Part shown: positions 1 through 8,002 of the stretch, in pieces
Position numbering within the stretch: the stretch's first letter is position 1
Layout of the letters: every line of letters begins with the position of its first letter
Assembly: GCA_002348265.1 (NCBI GenBank)
Contig: DEAT01000006.1
Span: forward strand, 3,968 to 35,056
DNA length: 31,089 nt
Reading direction: 5' to 3'
Origin: Gemmatimonadales bacterium UBA2975
GTDB taxonomy: Bacteria > Gemmatimonadota > Gemmatimonadetes > Longimicrobiales > Gaopeijiaceae
Made by a program: the position numbers and the translations under genes
Notes under the pieces: generated by a model
The model's database searches: none
The model's input: the letters and a program-made list of their open reading frames with translations, nothing else
What the model was told of the DNA's origin: nothing

Positions 1-420
1 CTGAGGAAGGATGATCCGGGTGTCCCCGAAGCACTTCCCAGAATATTGATGCGTGTGAGGGATCGCCTAGACGTAGAAACGATTGATAAGCTCTGGATTT
101 TTCAGCCAGTGCGTAGCGGAAGACGCGAGCAGGGACTTGTCGCAGTCAGTACATTTCAGAACGCTCAAGAAAGACGTGTGATGATAACGGTGGCCTACAC
201 TGCGGAACACACTGGCAGCGGTGTTACTGTTGAACCAATTTTCACGATGGAAGGTGCTGCTCCGGCTGATATTTTCCCGCCGGTAATGCAGGGGGTTGTG
301 CGACGCTCTGGTGAGGGCGCAGCTGAGCCCAGAGCAGTAGCGATCAGTGGCTCCGCGTCCAAGTTTGAGGAACTTCTTTCAGAGTACGATGATGTTTTTA
401 TCTCGGCGACAGAACTATGA
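1..420 (+). CDS. Unrecognised protein, 5' end outside window
   Basis: The reading frame is open from base 1 to the TGA at 418-420, so the gene very probably starts left of the window; a TTG at 46 and ATG at 49 are possible internal starts. The visible part (about 139 residues) has no motif I recognise. It begins with a charged stretch containing RVRDRLDVETIDKLWIFQP, followed by alternating hydrophobic/charged segments suggestive of beta strands, and no membrane segment. Its stop overlaps the ATG of the Fur-family gene (ATGA at 417-420), so the two are probably co-transcribed and translationally coupled. Function unknown; I am confident only that it is a real coding frame continuing into a conserved-looking operon. 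Confidence 0.7.
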   Translation: MRKDDPGVPEALPRILMRVRDRLDVETIDKLWIFQPVRSGRREQGLVAVSTFQNAQERRVMITVAYTAEHTGSGVTVEPIFTMEGAAPADIFPPVMQGVVRRSGEGAAEPRAVAISGSASKFEELLSEYDDVFISATEL

Positions 421-941
421 CTGAGACCCATAAAGGCGTTAGTCGTAACGAAGAGGGTTCCCCTCCCTTCATTCGGCTTTTCGGCAGATACCTGCGTGAT
501 CAGGGTCTTCCCGTGACTTCCCAGCGAGAAGCTGTAGCCAAGGTTGTATTCACCTCTGAGGAGCACCTCTCAGTGGATGACATCGAACACGCGTTACGTC
601 TGTTAGGAGAGCGCATAGGAAAGGCCACGATCTATCGAACTCTCGACCTTCTTGTGCGGAGTCGATTGGTGGAGGAACACGATTTCGGGGAAGGCTTCAA
701 GCGGTACGAACATCGACTTTCCAACCAACCCGTGCACGAGCACCTGATTTGCGTTGAGTGTGCGACGGTTACCGAGTTCGAAAGTGACGAGCTCTACAAA
801 ATAGAAAATCGTGTCCGGGAAGAGCACGGATTTATGCCGGTGCGTCATAGCCTTGAGATATATGGGCTTTGCAGGTCATGTCAGAAGGCTGGAGTGCAGC
901 TTACCAATGAAGGTCTCATCTGCCCGATCGAGATTATCTAA
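417..941 (+). CDS. Fur-family metal-dependent transcriptional regulator
   Basis: A 174-residue cytoplasmic repressor of the Fur/Zur/PerR superfamily. Residues about 20-95 form the winged helix, with the usual GKATIYRTLDLLV recognition helix at 68-80. The C-terminal dimerisation domain carries metal ligands: H107 and H109 (VHEHLICVEC), C112/C115, H144 in RHSLEIYG, and C152/C155. The two CxxC pairs are the structural zinc site of the family. About 15 extra residues follow C155, and a Cys near the end (C169) is not a standard ligand. The sequence does not tell iron, zinc, manganese or peroxide sensing apart. The gene overlaps the upstream unknown gene by 4 bases, and its TAA shares a base with the ATG of the agmatinase-type gene (TAATG), so it sits mid-operon. 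Confidence 0.93.
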   Translation: MTETHKGVSRNEEGSPPFIRLFGRYLRDQGLPVTSQREAVAKVVFTSEEHLSVDDIEHALRLLGERIGKATIYRTLDLLVRSRLVEEHDFGEGFKRYEHRLSNQPVHEHLICVECATVTEFESDELYKIENRVREEHGFMPVRHSLEIYGLCRSCQKAGVQLTNEGLICPIEII

Positions 942-1930
942 TGCCCAACCGGCGCGATCCAGACGCGTCGGGACGCGGTCTGGAGGGAGATGCACCCGAG
1001 GGTGTTCCTGCTCTCCTTGGGGATCTTCCGTGGGAGTTACCCCATACGTTTTTGGGGCTCGATCAGACCATGGACTCGTTCGCGCGAGCGGACGCGCTCA
1101 TCCTGCCGGTTCCCTACGAGTCGACGACGTCGTTTGGGGGAGGGGCTCGGTGGGGCCCACGAGCGATTCTTGAGGCGTCTCGTTATGTCGAGCTGTACGA
1201 TCAGGAGTTTGGGTGTGAGCCCAGTAACCACTTTCACATCCACACTCTTCCTGCGCTGGAATTGACTCGGGCCGGTCCTACGCCTGCGATGGAGGAATTG
1301 TATGACTCGTACGCTCGGATCGTAGAGGCTGCCGGGGATCGATTTATGGTGATGCTCGGAGGTGAGCATTCTGTTTCATCGCCAGCGATTCTAGCTCAAG
1401 CGGAGCGTCTTGAAGCTGACTCTGGCGTGAGGCTTTCAGTACTTCAGATGGATGCCCATGCGGATTTGCGAGCAGAGTTTGAGGGGACTCCAAATTCCCA
1501 TGCTTCGGCCATGGCCCGTGTGCTTGAAAGAGCGGATGTGGTTTCAGTCGGGGTAAGAGGTGTGAGTCAAGAAGAGGTTGAGGTATCCAGGTCAGCAAAA
1601 GCCTCAACCTTGATCTGGGCCGACCAGATGTGGGAAGACGATGCTTGGATGGATCGGGCCTTGGGGGCGTTGGGGTCACACGTTTACCTGACGTTCGATG
1701 TCGATTACTTCGATCCGTCGATGGTTCCATCAACCGGAACGCCTGAGCCCGGTGGAGGCGACTGGTATCGGACATTACGTTTCTTGAGGCGCGTCTTTCG
1801 GGAGCGCAAGGTCATAGCTGCGGATATCGTAGAACTTGCGCCGACTCCGGGTCTTTCAGCGCCAGACTTCCTCGTTGGGAAACTCGTCTACAAGTTGATA
1901 TCGTATCGATTTCAGGGCCGCCTCGGATAA
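941..1930 (+). CDS. speB: Agmatinase / arginase-family ureohydrolase
   Basis: A 329-residue binuclear manganese ureohydrolase. All six expected metal ligands are present: H143 in GGEHS, D171/H173/D175 in DAHADLR, and D253/D255 in TFDVDYFDPS. NSHAS (185-189) and GTPEPGG (266-272) match the agmatinase branch, which converts agmatine to putrescine and urea. Other guanidino substrates cannot be excluded because related enzymes share the motifs. The first 40 residues are longer and more polar than the family core, so a start downstream is possible. I keep the ATG at 941 because it overlaps the Fur-family stop, which fits translational coupling. No other polyamine gene is visible nearby. Confidence 0.85.
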   Translation: MPNRRDPDASGRGLEGDAPEGVPALLGDLPWELPHTFLGLDQTMDSFARADALILPVPYESTTSFGGGARWGPRAILEASRYVELYDQEFGCEPSNHFHIHTLPALELTRAGPTPAMEELYDSYARIVEAAGDRFMVMLGGEHSVSSPAILAQAERLEADSGVRLSVLQMDAHADLRAEFEGTPNSHASAMARVLERADVVSVGVRGVSQEEVEVSRSAKASTLIWADQMWEDDAWMDRALGALGSHVYLTFDVDYFDPSMVPSTGTPEPGGGDWYRTLRFLRRVFRERKVIAADIVELAPTPGLSAPDFLVGKLVYKLISYRFQGRLG

Positions 1931-2016
1931 TTTCGCGATTGGCCGAAGTTCTTTTCGAAATGCACTAGGGCCGGGAGTCCGAATCGAATCAGAATTGAAA
2001 TAGGAATGAGCGAATT

Positions 2017-2748
2017 GTGAACGAAGTAGAAGTCGGCGTTTTCATCGCCTTTACGGCAGGGATCTTCTCATTCCTTTCTCCATGTGTTCTCCCTTTAGTT
2101 CCCAGTTACCTGACCTTCGTGACAGGGATGAGTCTGGAGGACCTTCAGGAGGGTGTGGACCGAAAGACGACTTTTGCGCATTCACTACTCTTTGTTGTTG
2201 GTTTCAGTTCGATCTTCATAATGCTGGGGGCGTCTGCCTCCTTCCTAGGACAGTTTTTCCGCGCCTATGAGGTTTGGATCACTCGAATTGGCGGTATGGT
2301 CATTGTTTTGTTGGGGATGCACCTCGCCGGTCTGTTCAGGATGACGCCACTGTTACGCGAAAAACGGTTGCATCTCAATGATAAGCCTGCTGGCTATCTT
2401 GGTACGCTGGGTGTGGGCGTTGCTTTTGGGGCGGGTTGGACTCCGTGCATAGGTCCAGCGCTCGGAGCGATTCTTACCTACGGTATGGCACAGGACACGA
2501 TGTGGGCGGGGGTTGGCTTGCTGACGGTCTACTCGCTTGGTCTTGCGATTCCGTTCTTGTTGGCGTCACTCGCACTTGATTGGTTTCTGCAAACCTTTCA
2601 GAAGTTTCGTGCATGGATTCCTATAGTCGAGAGGGCTTCAGGTGTTCTCCTGATCCTTCTGGGTATTCTGCTTCTTACCGGGCAGTTCACGCTTCTGGCA
2701 TCGTGGTTGAGCCAATACACACCGGCATGGATTCTAGAACGGGTATGA
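2017..2748 (+). CDS. ccdA: CcdA-type thiol-disulfide membrane transporter
   Basis: A 243-residue inner-membrane protein of the CcdA/DsbD-beta family, which moves reducing equivalents from cytoplasmic thioredoxin to extracytoplasmic acceptors, often for cytochrome c maturation. It shows about six hydrophobic segments and the two signature cysteines: C23 in FLSPCVLPLVPSYL and C144 in GAGWTPCIGPALG. It has no fused thioredoxin or DsbD-alpha domain, so it is the short CcdA form. The GTG at 2017 is preceded by AGGA at 2002-2005. An ATG at 2006 in another frame gives only a four-codon dead end, so GTG is the best start. No cytochrome c maturation gene is in the window, so its electron acceptor is unknown. 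Confidence 0.9.
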   Translation: MNEVEVGVFIAFTAGIFSFLSPCVLPLVPSYLTFVTGMSLEDLQEGVDRKTTFAHSLLFVVGFSSIFIMLGASASFLGQFFRAYEVWITRIGGMVIVLLGMHLAGLFRMTPLLREKRLHLNDKPAGYLGTLGVGVAFGAGWTPCIGPALGAILTYGMAQDTMWAGVGLLTVYSLGLAIPFLLASLALDWFLQTFQKFRAWIPIVERASGVLLILLGILLLTGQFTLLASWLSQYTPAWILERV

Positions 2749-2863
2749 TGGACTTCAGTAGTCAGTTCTGAACGGAATCTCGTAAAGGCATTATGAGTTC
2801 AAGTCGATTCCTGACCGAGTCAGTCTGCACTGTGTTAGTGAGCTTCTGGAGCCCCCGAAAGGA

Positions 2864-4627
2864 TCAGTGTCCCTTGGCCATTCCGCCTCGCCTTGGGTCA
2901 GACCACGCTGTGATTGCCCCATCTTCGATCAGGATCGCCTGTACGTCACCAGAGACGTCGCTTCGTTCCACCATCGTATGCCCCAGGTCCTGAAGTTCCG
3001 CCACTACAGACTCGGGCAGTCCGCCAGCTTCATAGTATATCTGGTCAGGCAGGTGCTGATGGTGCACTCGAGGTGCGTTAACAGCTTGGACGACATTCAT
3101 GCCGTAGTCGACCACGTTCGAGATCGTTTGGAAGACGGTCGTGATGATGGTCGAACCACCGGGGGTTCCCGTGACCATAAGCAATTCATCGTCCTTGCCG
3201 AGCACGATCGAAGGTGACATAGCAGATAGCATCCGTTTTCCAGGTCCGATGGCGTTGTTCTCTCCCTGCACAAGCCCGAACTGGTTTGGTGTCCCCGGTT
3301 TCGCGGCGAAGTCGTCCATTTCATTGTTAAGAACAAAACCAGCCCCGGCTACGGTGACCTTGCTTCCGTACCATGAGTTTATCGTCGTCGTAACGGACAC
3401 CGCGTTCCCCGTGGCATCAACGATTGAGAAATGGGTCGTCTCTTCGCTCTCACCGGGATCACCTTCCATACCTGGTCCTACTGAGGTCGATGGTGTTGCC
3501 GTGCTGGTTGAGATCGTTGCAGCTCGCTCGGATGCGTAGCTTGACGATATCATCCGGCTGAGTGGCATTTCCACGAAGTCGGGATCAGCTAGGTAATGGT
3601 TACGATCGGCGTAAGCCCTTCTGGCTGCTTCGGCGAAAAGGTGGATCTGTTCAGCGCTGTGCCAACCTATCTCAGCAAAATCGTATCCCTCCAAGATGTT
3701 AGCGATCTCGGCCATAGTGGCTCCACCTGAGGAGGAAGGAGGCATGGAGATAATAGTGTGTCCGCGATAATTGAAGCTGATCGGTTCTCGCCACACTGCT
3801 TCATAAGACTGGAGGTCTTGGTGTGTCATGATACCGCCGCCTCGCGCCATTTCTGCGACGATGAGGTCTGCTGTGCGGCCAGTATAGAAGCCATCTGCCC
3901 CCTCATCTTTGATGCGGTTGAGAGTTGAGGCGAGGTCTGCTTGGCGCAGCGTGTCACCAACGACCGGAGGAGATCCATCGCGCGGAAGGAACTGGCTTGC
4001 GGAAGTGGGATAGGCGGTCAGTGCCTCTACCATAGTTTTGCTCAGAGATCCAAGGAAACGCTCTTTAACCTCGAAACCCTCTGCCAACTCGACTGCTGGC
4101 TGCACTAAATTTGCCCATGGAAGTGTGCCGAATCTCTCATGGGCGGCCGACATTCCGGACACCGTCCCAGGGACGCCTGCTGCGAGATGACCAACTACTG
4201 ACTTATCGGTAAGGTTGCCTGCGGGATCTAGATACATGTCCCTAGTCGCTGCAGACGGAGCCTTTTCCCTGTAATCCAACGCGGCTGTCTCACCTTCTGC
4301 AGTCCGGATAACCATGAATCCACCGCCACCGATATTGCCGGCTTCCGGGTTTACAACTGCGAGTGCGAATTGGACGGCTATGGCAGCGTCAATCGCATTT
4401 CCACCCTCCTGCAGTATCTGAACTCCGACGTTAGTTGCGTATTCGTCGGTCGAAACCACCATGCCGTTCTCAGCTGTTATTGCCATTTCGTTGGAGGAGT
4501 ATCGCCATTGAGCCGGAAAGCCTGCCGGTTCGCTCGTTTTGGGCGCAGTGCATGCGGTGGCCAAGAGCACCATTAAAGTTGGGTGCAGAGATTGGCGGAG
4601 CTGCTTTGGTTTGATGTGGTGACTCAT
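2864..4627 (-). CDS. ggt: Gamma-glutamyltransferase, exported lipoprotein-like
   Basis: A 587-residue gamma-glutamyltranspeptidase that transfers or hydrolyses the gamma-glutamyl group of glutathione and related peptides outside the cytoplasm. The proenzyme cuts itself before the catalytic threonine, here T397 in EETTHFSIVD. Other matching sites are R120 in LDYREKAP (substrate carboxylate), the paired serines in LSAMSPSIV (468-475) and PGGSTI (489-494). The N-terminus has a hydrophobic stretch ending LLATAC (C26), a plausible lipobox. I chose the ATG at 4627. A TTG at 4714 would add 29 polar residues ahead of the signal peptide. No clear Shine-Dalgarno sequence precedes either. The gene is divergent from murQ and convergent with ccdA. 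Confidence 0.93.
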   Translation of the reverse strand: MSHHIKPKQLRQSLHPTLMVLLATACTAPKTSEPAGFPAQWRYSSNEMAITAENGMVVSTDEYATNVGVQILQEGGNAIDAAIAVQFALAVVNPEAGNIGGGGFMVIRTAEGETAALDYREKAPSAATRDMYLDPAGNLTDKSVVGHLAAGVPGTVSGMSAAHERFGTLPWANLVQPAVELAEGFEVKERFLGSLSKTMVEALTAYPTSASQFLPRDGSPPVVGDTLRQADLASTLNRIKDEGADGFYTGRTADLIVAEMARGGGIMTHQDLQSYEAVWREPISFNYRGHTIISMPPSSSGGATMAEIANILEGYDFAEIGWHSAEQIHLFAEAARRAYADRNHYLADPDFVEMPLSRMISSSYASERAATISTSTATPSTSVGPGMEGDPGESEETTHFSIVDATGNAVSVTTTINSWYGSKVTVAGAGFVLNNEMDDFAAKPGTPNQFGLVQGENNAIGPGKRMLSAMSPSIVLGKDDELLMVTGTPGGSTIITTVFQTISNVVDYGMNVVQAVNAPRVHHQHLPDQIYYEAGGLPESVVAELQDLGHTMVERSDVSGDVQAILIEDGAITAWSDPRRGGMAKGH

Positions 4628-4732
4628 AGGTGAACTTTTTCTAGGGACTCTCTCGTTGCCGCGTGATGGCGCCGTGGCGTAGCTTCGGATGCCGCTTAAG
4701 ATCAAGGTGGTCAAACAACCTCACAAGCACTT

Positions 4733-5632
4733 ATGCGTGACCCTCGACTAACGGAACAAACAAATCTCGCCTCGAAGCACATAGATGAGCTTGATGCACT
4801 CGGCATAGTAGATCTGATCAACGATCAGGATCGAATTATTGCGGCTGCTGTCCGACAGGAGAGGGAGTCGATAGCGCGCGCTCTTGAGTTGGCGGAGCAC
4901 GCGTTTAGGAACGGGGGGCGGCTCATATATGTAGGTGCCGGAACCTCAGGCCGTTTGGGGGTGCTGGATGCCTCGGAAATGCCACCGACATATGGGACTG
5001 ACCCGTCTATGGTACGAGGCGTAATTGCGGGTGGTTACGAGGCGCTAGTGCGCGCTCAAGAAGGAGCAGAGGATCATCCAGAGGACGGTGCGAAGGCGAT
5101 CGACGAGCTAGGTGTGGGGGAGAAAGATTTCGTTCTGGGAATCGCGACCTCGGGTACTACACCATATGTCCATGGAGCGGTGGACCAAGCCAGAGCACTC
5201 GGTGCCTCAGTGGGATTTCTTATGTGCACACCGCCTCCGCCGGAGCTCGTTGAAAGACTAGATGTCGTAATCGCTCCGCTCGTTGGGCCCGAAGTAATCA
5301 CGGGATCAACGAGGATGAAGGCTGGCACTGCAACGAAGCTTGTTCTCAACACGATCACGACAGGTGCGATGGTCAGGCTTGGCAAGGTTCACGGCAATCT
5401 GATGGTCGATCTTCAGGTGACGTGCCAAAAGCTGCAGGGGCGAGCGGAGCGTATTCTTCACAGCATGTTGGAGATTGATGGAGAAGAGGCTGCTTCATTA
5501 CTGGCAGAGTCAGACGGTCACGTAAAGACTGCGTTAGTCATGAAGCGACTCAACGTAGATGCTGAGGAAGCTCGGCGACGCCTAGAAGAAGCTGGTGGTT
5601 TTATCGCTCGGGTCGTGAAAGGGCTCAGGTAG
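4733..5632 (+). CDS. murQ: N-acetylmuramic acid 6-phosphate etherase
   Basis: A 299-residue SIS-fold lyase that removes the lactyl ether from MurNAc-6-phosphate, giving GlcNAc-6-phosphate and D-lactate in peptidoglycan recycling. Clear signatures are VGAGTSGRLGVLDASEMPPT (67-86), IATSGTTPYV (137-146) and GSTRMKAGTATKLVLNTIT (191-209). The catalytic glutamates correspond to E82 (SEMPPT) and E113 (GAEDHP). The length is normal for the family. The start is an ATG with no obvious Shine-Dalgarno sequence. The TAG stop at 5630-5632 shares its last base with the GTG of the membrane glycosyltransferase. No AnmK, MurP or NagA homologue is in the window, so the source of MurNAc-6-P is not shown. Confidence 0.95.
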   Translation: MRDPRLTEQTNLASKHIDELDALGIVDLINDQDRIIAAAVRQERESIARALELAEHAFRNGGRLIYVGAGTSGRLGVLDASEMPPTYGTDPSMVRGVIAGGYEALVRAQEGAEDHPEDGAKAIDELGVGEKDFVLGIATSGTTPYVHGAVDQARALGASVGFLMCTPPPPELVERLDVVIAPLVGPEVITGSTRMKAGTATKLVLNTITTGAMVRLGKVHGNLMVDLQVTCQKLQGRAERILHSMLEIDGEEAASLLAESDGHVKTALVMKRLNVDAEEARRRLEEAGGFIARVVKGLR

Positions 5633-7362
5633 TGAATGTGAAGACCAGGAAGACCTGGCTGGGCCTGGGGGGGCTGCTGTTAGTAGTGAGCGTAATTGTC
5701 GTTGCCTTCGCATTCACCTCGATTCCACATTCAGGGGGAGACAACGCGGGTTACGTATCTTTGGCGCATGGGCTCCTGACAGAGGGGGCGTACTTGGACG
5801 TGTTCGATCCACAGCGAATGAAGCATACCAAGTACCCACCAGTCTTTCCTGGTCTGCTCGCCATGATGATTGCCCTTGGCTCAAGGACCTGGGGTACGCT
5901 CAAGCTGGCAGCAGCCGTCCCGACTGTAGTAGCGGTGTTAGCGACTTATGTGTGGGCGGGACGGCGTTTGGGCGCCTGGACGGGATTCGCGATCGCGCTC
6001 ATCCTTTCGCTCTCCTCAGCGGTCATCTACTACAGCCATTGGGTGCTGTCCGATGCCCTGTTCCTAGCATTCACGATGCTGGCTCTCGCCGCATTCGTGA
6101 TGGCGGAAGCTGCTGATTTTGAGGGGGCCGAGGTCTACTCCGAGATCGATAGAGCGAGAGCCTCGAAGGCACAAACGTATACGTGCTGGCTCGTGATCGG
6201 CATCGCAGCGACGGGGTTAGCTTACTTCACCCGTTCGGCGGGATTACCGATGGTATTCGCGCTCTTCTCTTGGTTGGCGATCAGCGGTCGTCGTCGGTCC
6301 TTGGTGATAAGTGGAATCGGACTCGGACTTCCGATGCTCGCATGGTGGCTCAGGGGCAGAGGACATGGGGTGGCACAGTACTCTGAAGAATTCTGGATGA
6401 TGAATCCATATGATCCATCACAAGGAACGATTGATGTGATTGGTCTCGTCCCACGCATCGTTGAAAACGCATCCATCTACATCTTTCAGCATGGCCCGGC
6501 CGGCATTGTGGGGGCAGGTGAAGGGAGCCTGCTCTTACCGATTGGCTTAGCTCTGGCGATTGCTGCTCTGGTGGGGTGGGGTATCTCGGTACGGGAGCAC
6601 GTGGGAGCGTCTGAAATCTTCTTCCCGATGTATTCGGGTCTGATCTTGGTTTGGCCGGTCGTATGGGCTGGAGATCGTTTCCTGCTTCCACTTTATCCTC
6701 TCATATTCTTTTATGGAGCTGTTGCGATCCGCGGACTCAATCGCTGGCTGTCCCCTGCAGTGACATCTCTATTGGGTGTGTTGGTGCTCTTAGTGTTGCT
6801 TCTTCCTGCAGTCGAGAATTGGCTGGACACAAATCAAGAAAGCGGGGCTTGCGAGCTGGTTGCAGAAGAGCGAGGTCCGTGGGCATGCTACGGAGCGAGG
6901 GTCGGATATTTCGTACAGGCGGCCAACTGGAGCTCGGATGGTCTTCCCGAGTCTGTCTCGGTATTGACCAGGAAGCCTCGGCACTTTTATCTCCTCAGCG
7001 GACACTCTAGCCGGACGTTCCCCTTCGATGGCGACCCCGAGACTCACCTTCGACTGGCTGATGCGGTTGGAGCTAGATACGTACTACTTGATCAGTGGGA
7101 TGGACAGGCCGCGCGTTACGTTGGAGCCGCGGTAAATGAGAGGCCCGGGGCGTTCTGCTTTGTGGAAGGGTTTGGACAACCGCGAGACGGTGGGGCTCAG
7201 CTTCTCGGAATCCTCCCACCTGAATTAAGGGAGTCTGTCTCAAGTGGCCAAGAATCGGTGGATGGAGTCCAACTATGCCCGGAGAGTTTCGTCAATCCAA
7301 ACCCGGCTGGACGGCCCTACCGCCCTTCGCTGAGGATCCCGCTCTTAGAGTCTTTAGACTGA
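5632..7362 (+). CDS. GT-C fold membrane glycosyltransferase (family 39-like)
   Basis: A 576-residue polytopic membrane protein with about ten hydrophobic segments in residues 8-400 and a soluble C-terminal domain of about 170 residues. After the first membrane helix a periplasmic loop contains GGDNAGYVSLAHGLLTEGAY (35-54) and KYPPVFPGLLA (67-77), the arrangement seen in PMT/ArnT-like enzymes that use lipid-phosphate sugars; D37 is the probable catalytic aspartate. The acceptor cannot be told. The GTG start overlaps the murQ stop by one base, implying one transcript. The last 46 bases overlap, tail to tail, the end of the minus-strand gene 7317-7997. Confidence 0.75.
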   Translation: MNVKTRKTWLGLGGLLLVVSVIVVAFAFTSIPHSGGDNAGYVSLAHGLLTEGAYLDVFDPQRMKHTKYPPVFPGLLAMMIALGSRTWGTLKLAAAVPTVVAVLATYVWAGRRLGAWTGFAIALILSLSSAVIYYSHWVLSDALFLAFTMLALAAFVMAEAADFEGAEVYSEIDRARASKAQTYTCWLVIGIAATGLAYFTRSAGLPMVFALFSWLAISGRRRSLVISGIGLGLPMLAWWLRGRGHGVAQYSEEFWMMNPYDPSQGTIDVIGLVPRIVENASIYIFQHGPAGIVGAGEGSLLLPIGLALAIAALVGWGISVREHVGASEIFFPMYSGLILVWPVVWAGDRFLLPLYPLIFFYGAVAIRGLNRWLSPAVTSLLGVLVLLVLLLPAVENWLDTNQESGACELVAEERGPWACYGARVGYFVQAANWSSDGLPESVSVLTRKPRHFYLLSGHSSRTFPFDGDPETHLRLADAVGARYVLLDQWDGQAARYVGAAVNERPGAFCFVEGFGQPRDGGAQLLGILPPELRESVSSGQESVDGVQLCPESFVNPNPAGRPYRPSLRIPLLESLD

Positions 7363-7997
7363 TAAATGAGGGCTAGTGCGACACCGAACGCGACGTGCTC
7401 TAGCCACAGTCGCTCATGATCCTCGCTCTTCTGAAGAACTTGGCTCAGTATCGGGAGTCGACTTTGGGGTGCGTGCTGTCCAAGGAACTCACTTACTCCC
7501 CCCAGCGGCTTGGCCAGATATTCTGCCGCTCCGAAAAGGAATCCTTTGGTGATTGGTGGCCCAGGGACGCGAGGCTCTACGATAGAACCGTAGACCAAGC
7601 CCTGACCCGCACCTGCGATCAGGCGATCGGCTGTCTCGAGGTCAAGGACTGGGACGCCCGGCTTTCCCTGGACGAGTGGCCTCAGAAGATCGACTATCAA
7701 GGCCGCCGTTGCTCCGGATACCGCAGCCCGGAAAAGCTGCTTAAAGTCTACTTCGGTGCGCTTATTCCAGTTCCGGAGGACTCGATCCGCGACCATGGCG
7801 ATTCCCGCCACTATGAGTTCGTCGGAAGTTGAAGTGGACGACGGGGCTCGGCTCTCCTGAGTACGTGGTTCTTGCTGTTCGGCTTCGGCAAAACGATGTG
7901 GCGAGGACGCCACAGATGCTTGGCTCGTGGGTATTCCTTGGCGAGCACGCTCGATTGCGTGCCCGAGCTGGAACCAAAAGTTCTTCTTGGAGGCCAT
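7317..7997 (-). CDS. Unrecognised membrane-associated protein
   Basis: A 226-residue protein I do not recognise. It starts with a basic amphipathic segment (FWFQLGHAIERAR), then a Ser/Pro/Gln-rich linker (about 25-58), then a mostly hydrophobic region with weak membrane segments near 60-70, 88-105, 125-140, 148-165 and 200-215. The Gly/Ala-rich, low-charge helices look like a small integral membrane domain. The minus frame is favoured over the overlapping plus frames by its residue composition and an uninterrupted hydrophobic pattern. The start is the ATG at 7995-7997, with no clear Shine-Dalgarno sequence. Its end overlaps the glycosyltransferase by 46 bases and its start lies 5 bases from the next plus-strand start, so its promoter must lie inside that neighbour. 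Confidence 0.65.
   Translation of the reverse strand: MASKKNFWFQLGHAIERARQGIPTSQASVASSPHRFAEAEQQEPRTQESRAPSSTSTSDELIVAGIAMVADRVLRNWNKRTEVDFKQLFRAAVSGATAALIVDLLRPLVQGKPGVPVLDLETADRLIAGAGQGLVYGSIVEPRVPGPPITKGFLFGAAEYLAKPLGGVSEFLGQHAPQSRLPILSQVLQKSEDHERLWLEHVAFGVALALIYQSKDSKSGILSEGR
7989..7993 (+). promoter_or_regulatory. Shine-Dalgarno GGAGG that fixes the 8003 start
   Basis: GGAGG lies 9 bases upstream of the GTG at 8003 and supports that start over an in-frame GTG at 8048, which has only a weak upstream purine run. The site lies inside the first codons of the opposing minus-strand gene. Confidence 0.7.
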
Positions 7998-8002
7998 AGC
8001 CG

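Noticed and set aside
2749..2863. Shared terminator between ccdA and ggt
   Set aside because: Only a 5-base CTGAC/GTCAG stem (2811-2823) without a T run; too weak to call.
7416..7832. Plus-strand frame opposite the unknown gene at 7317-7997
   Set aside because: It has no recognisable pattern, while the minus frame shows coherent hydrophobic segments and a plausible start.
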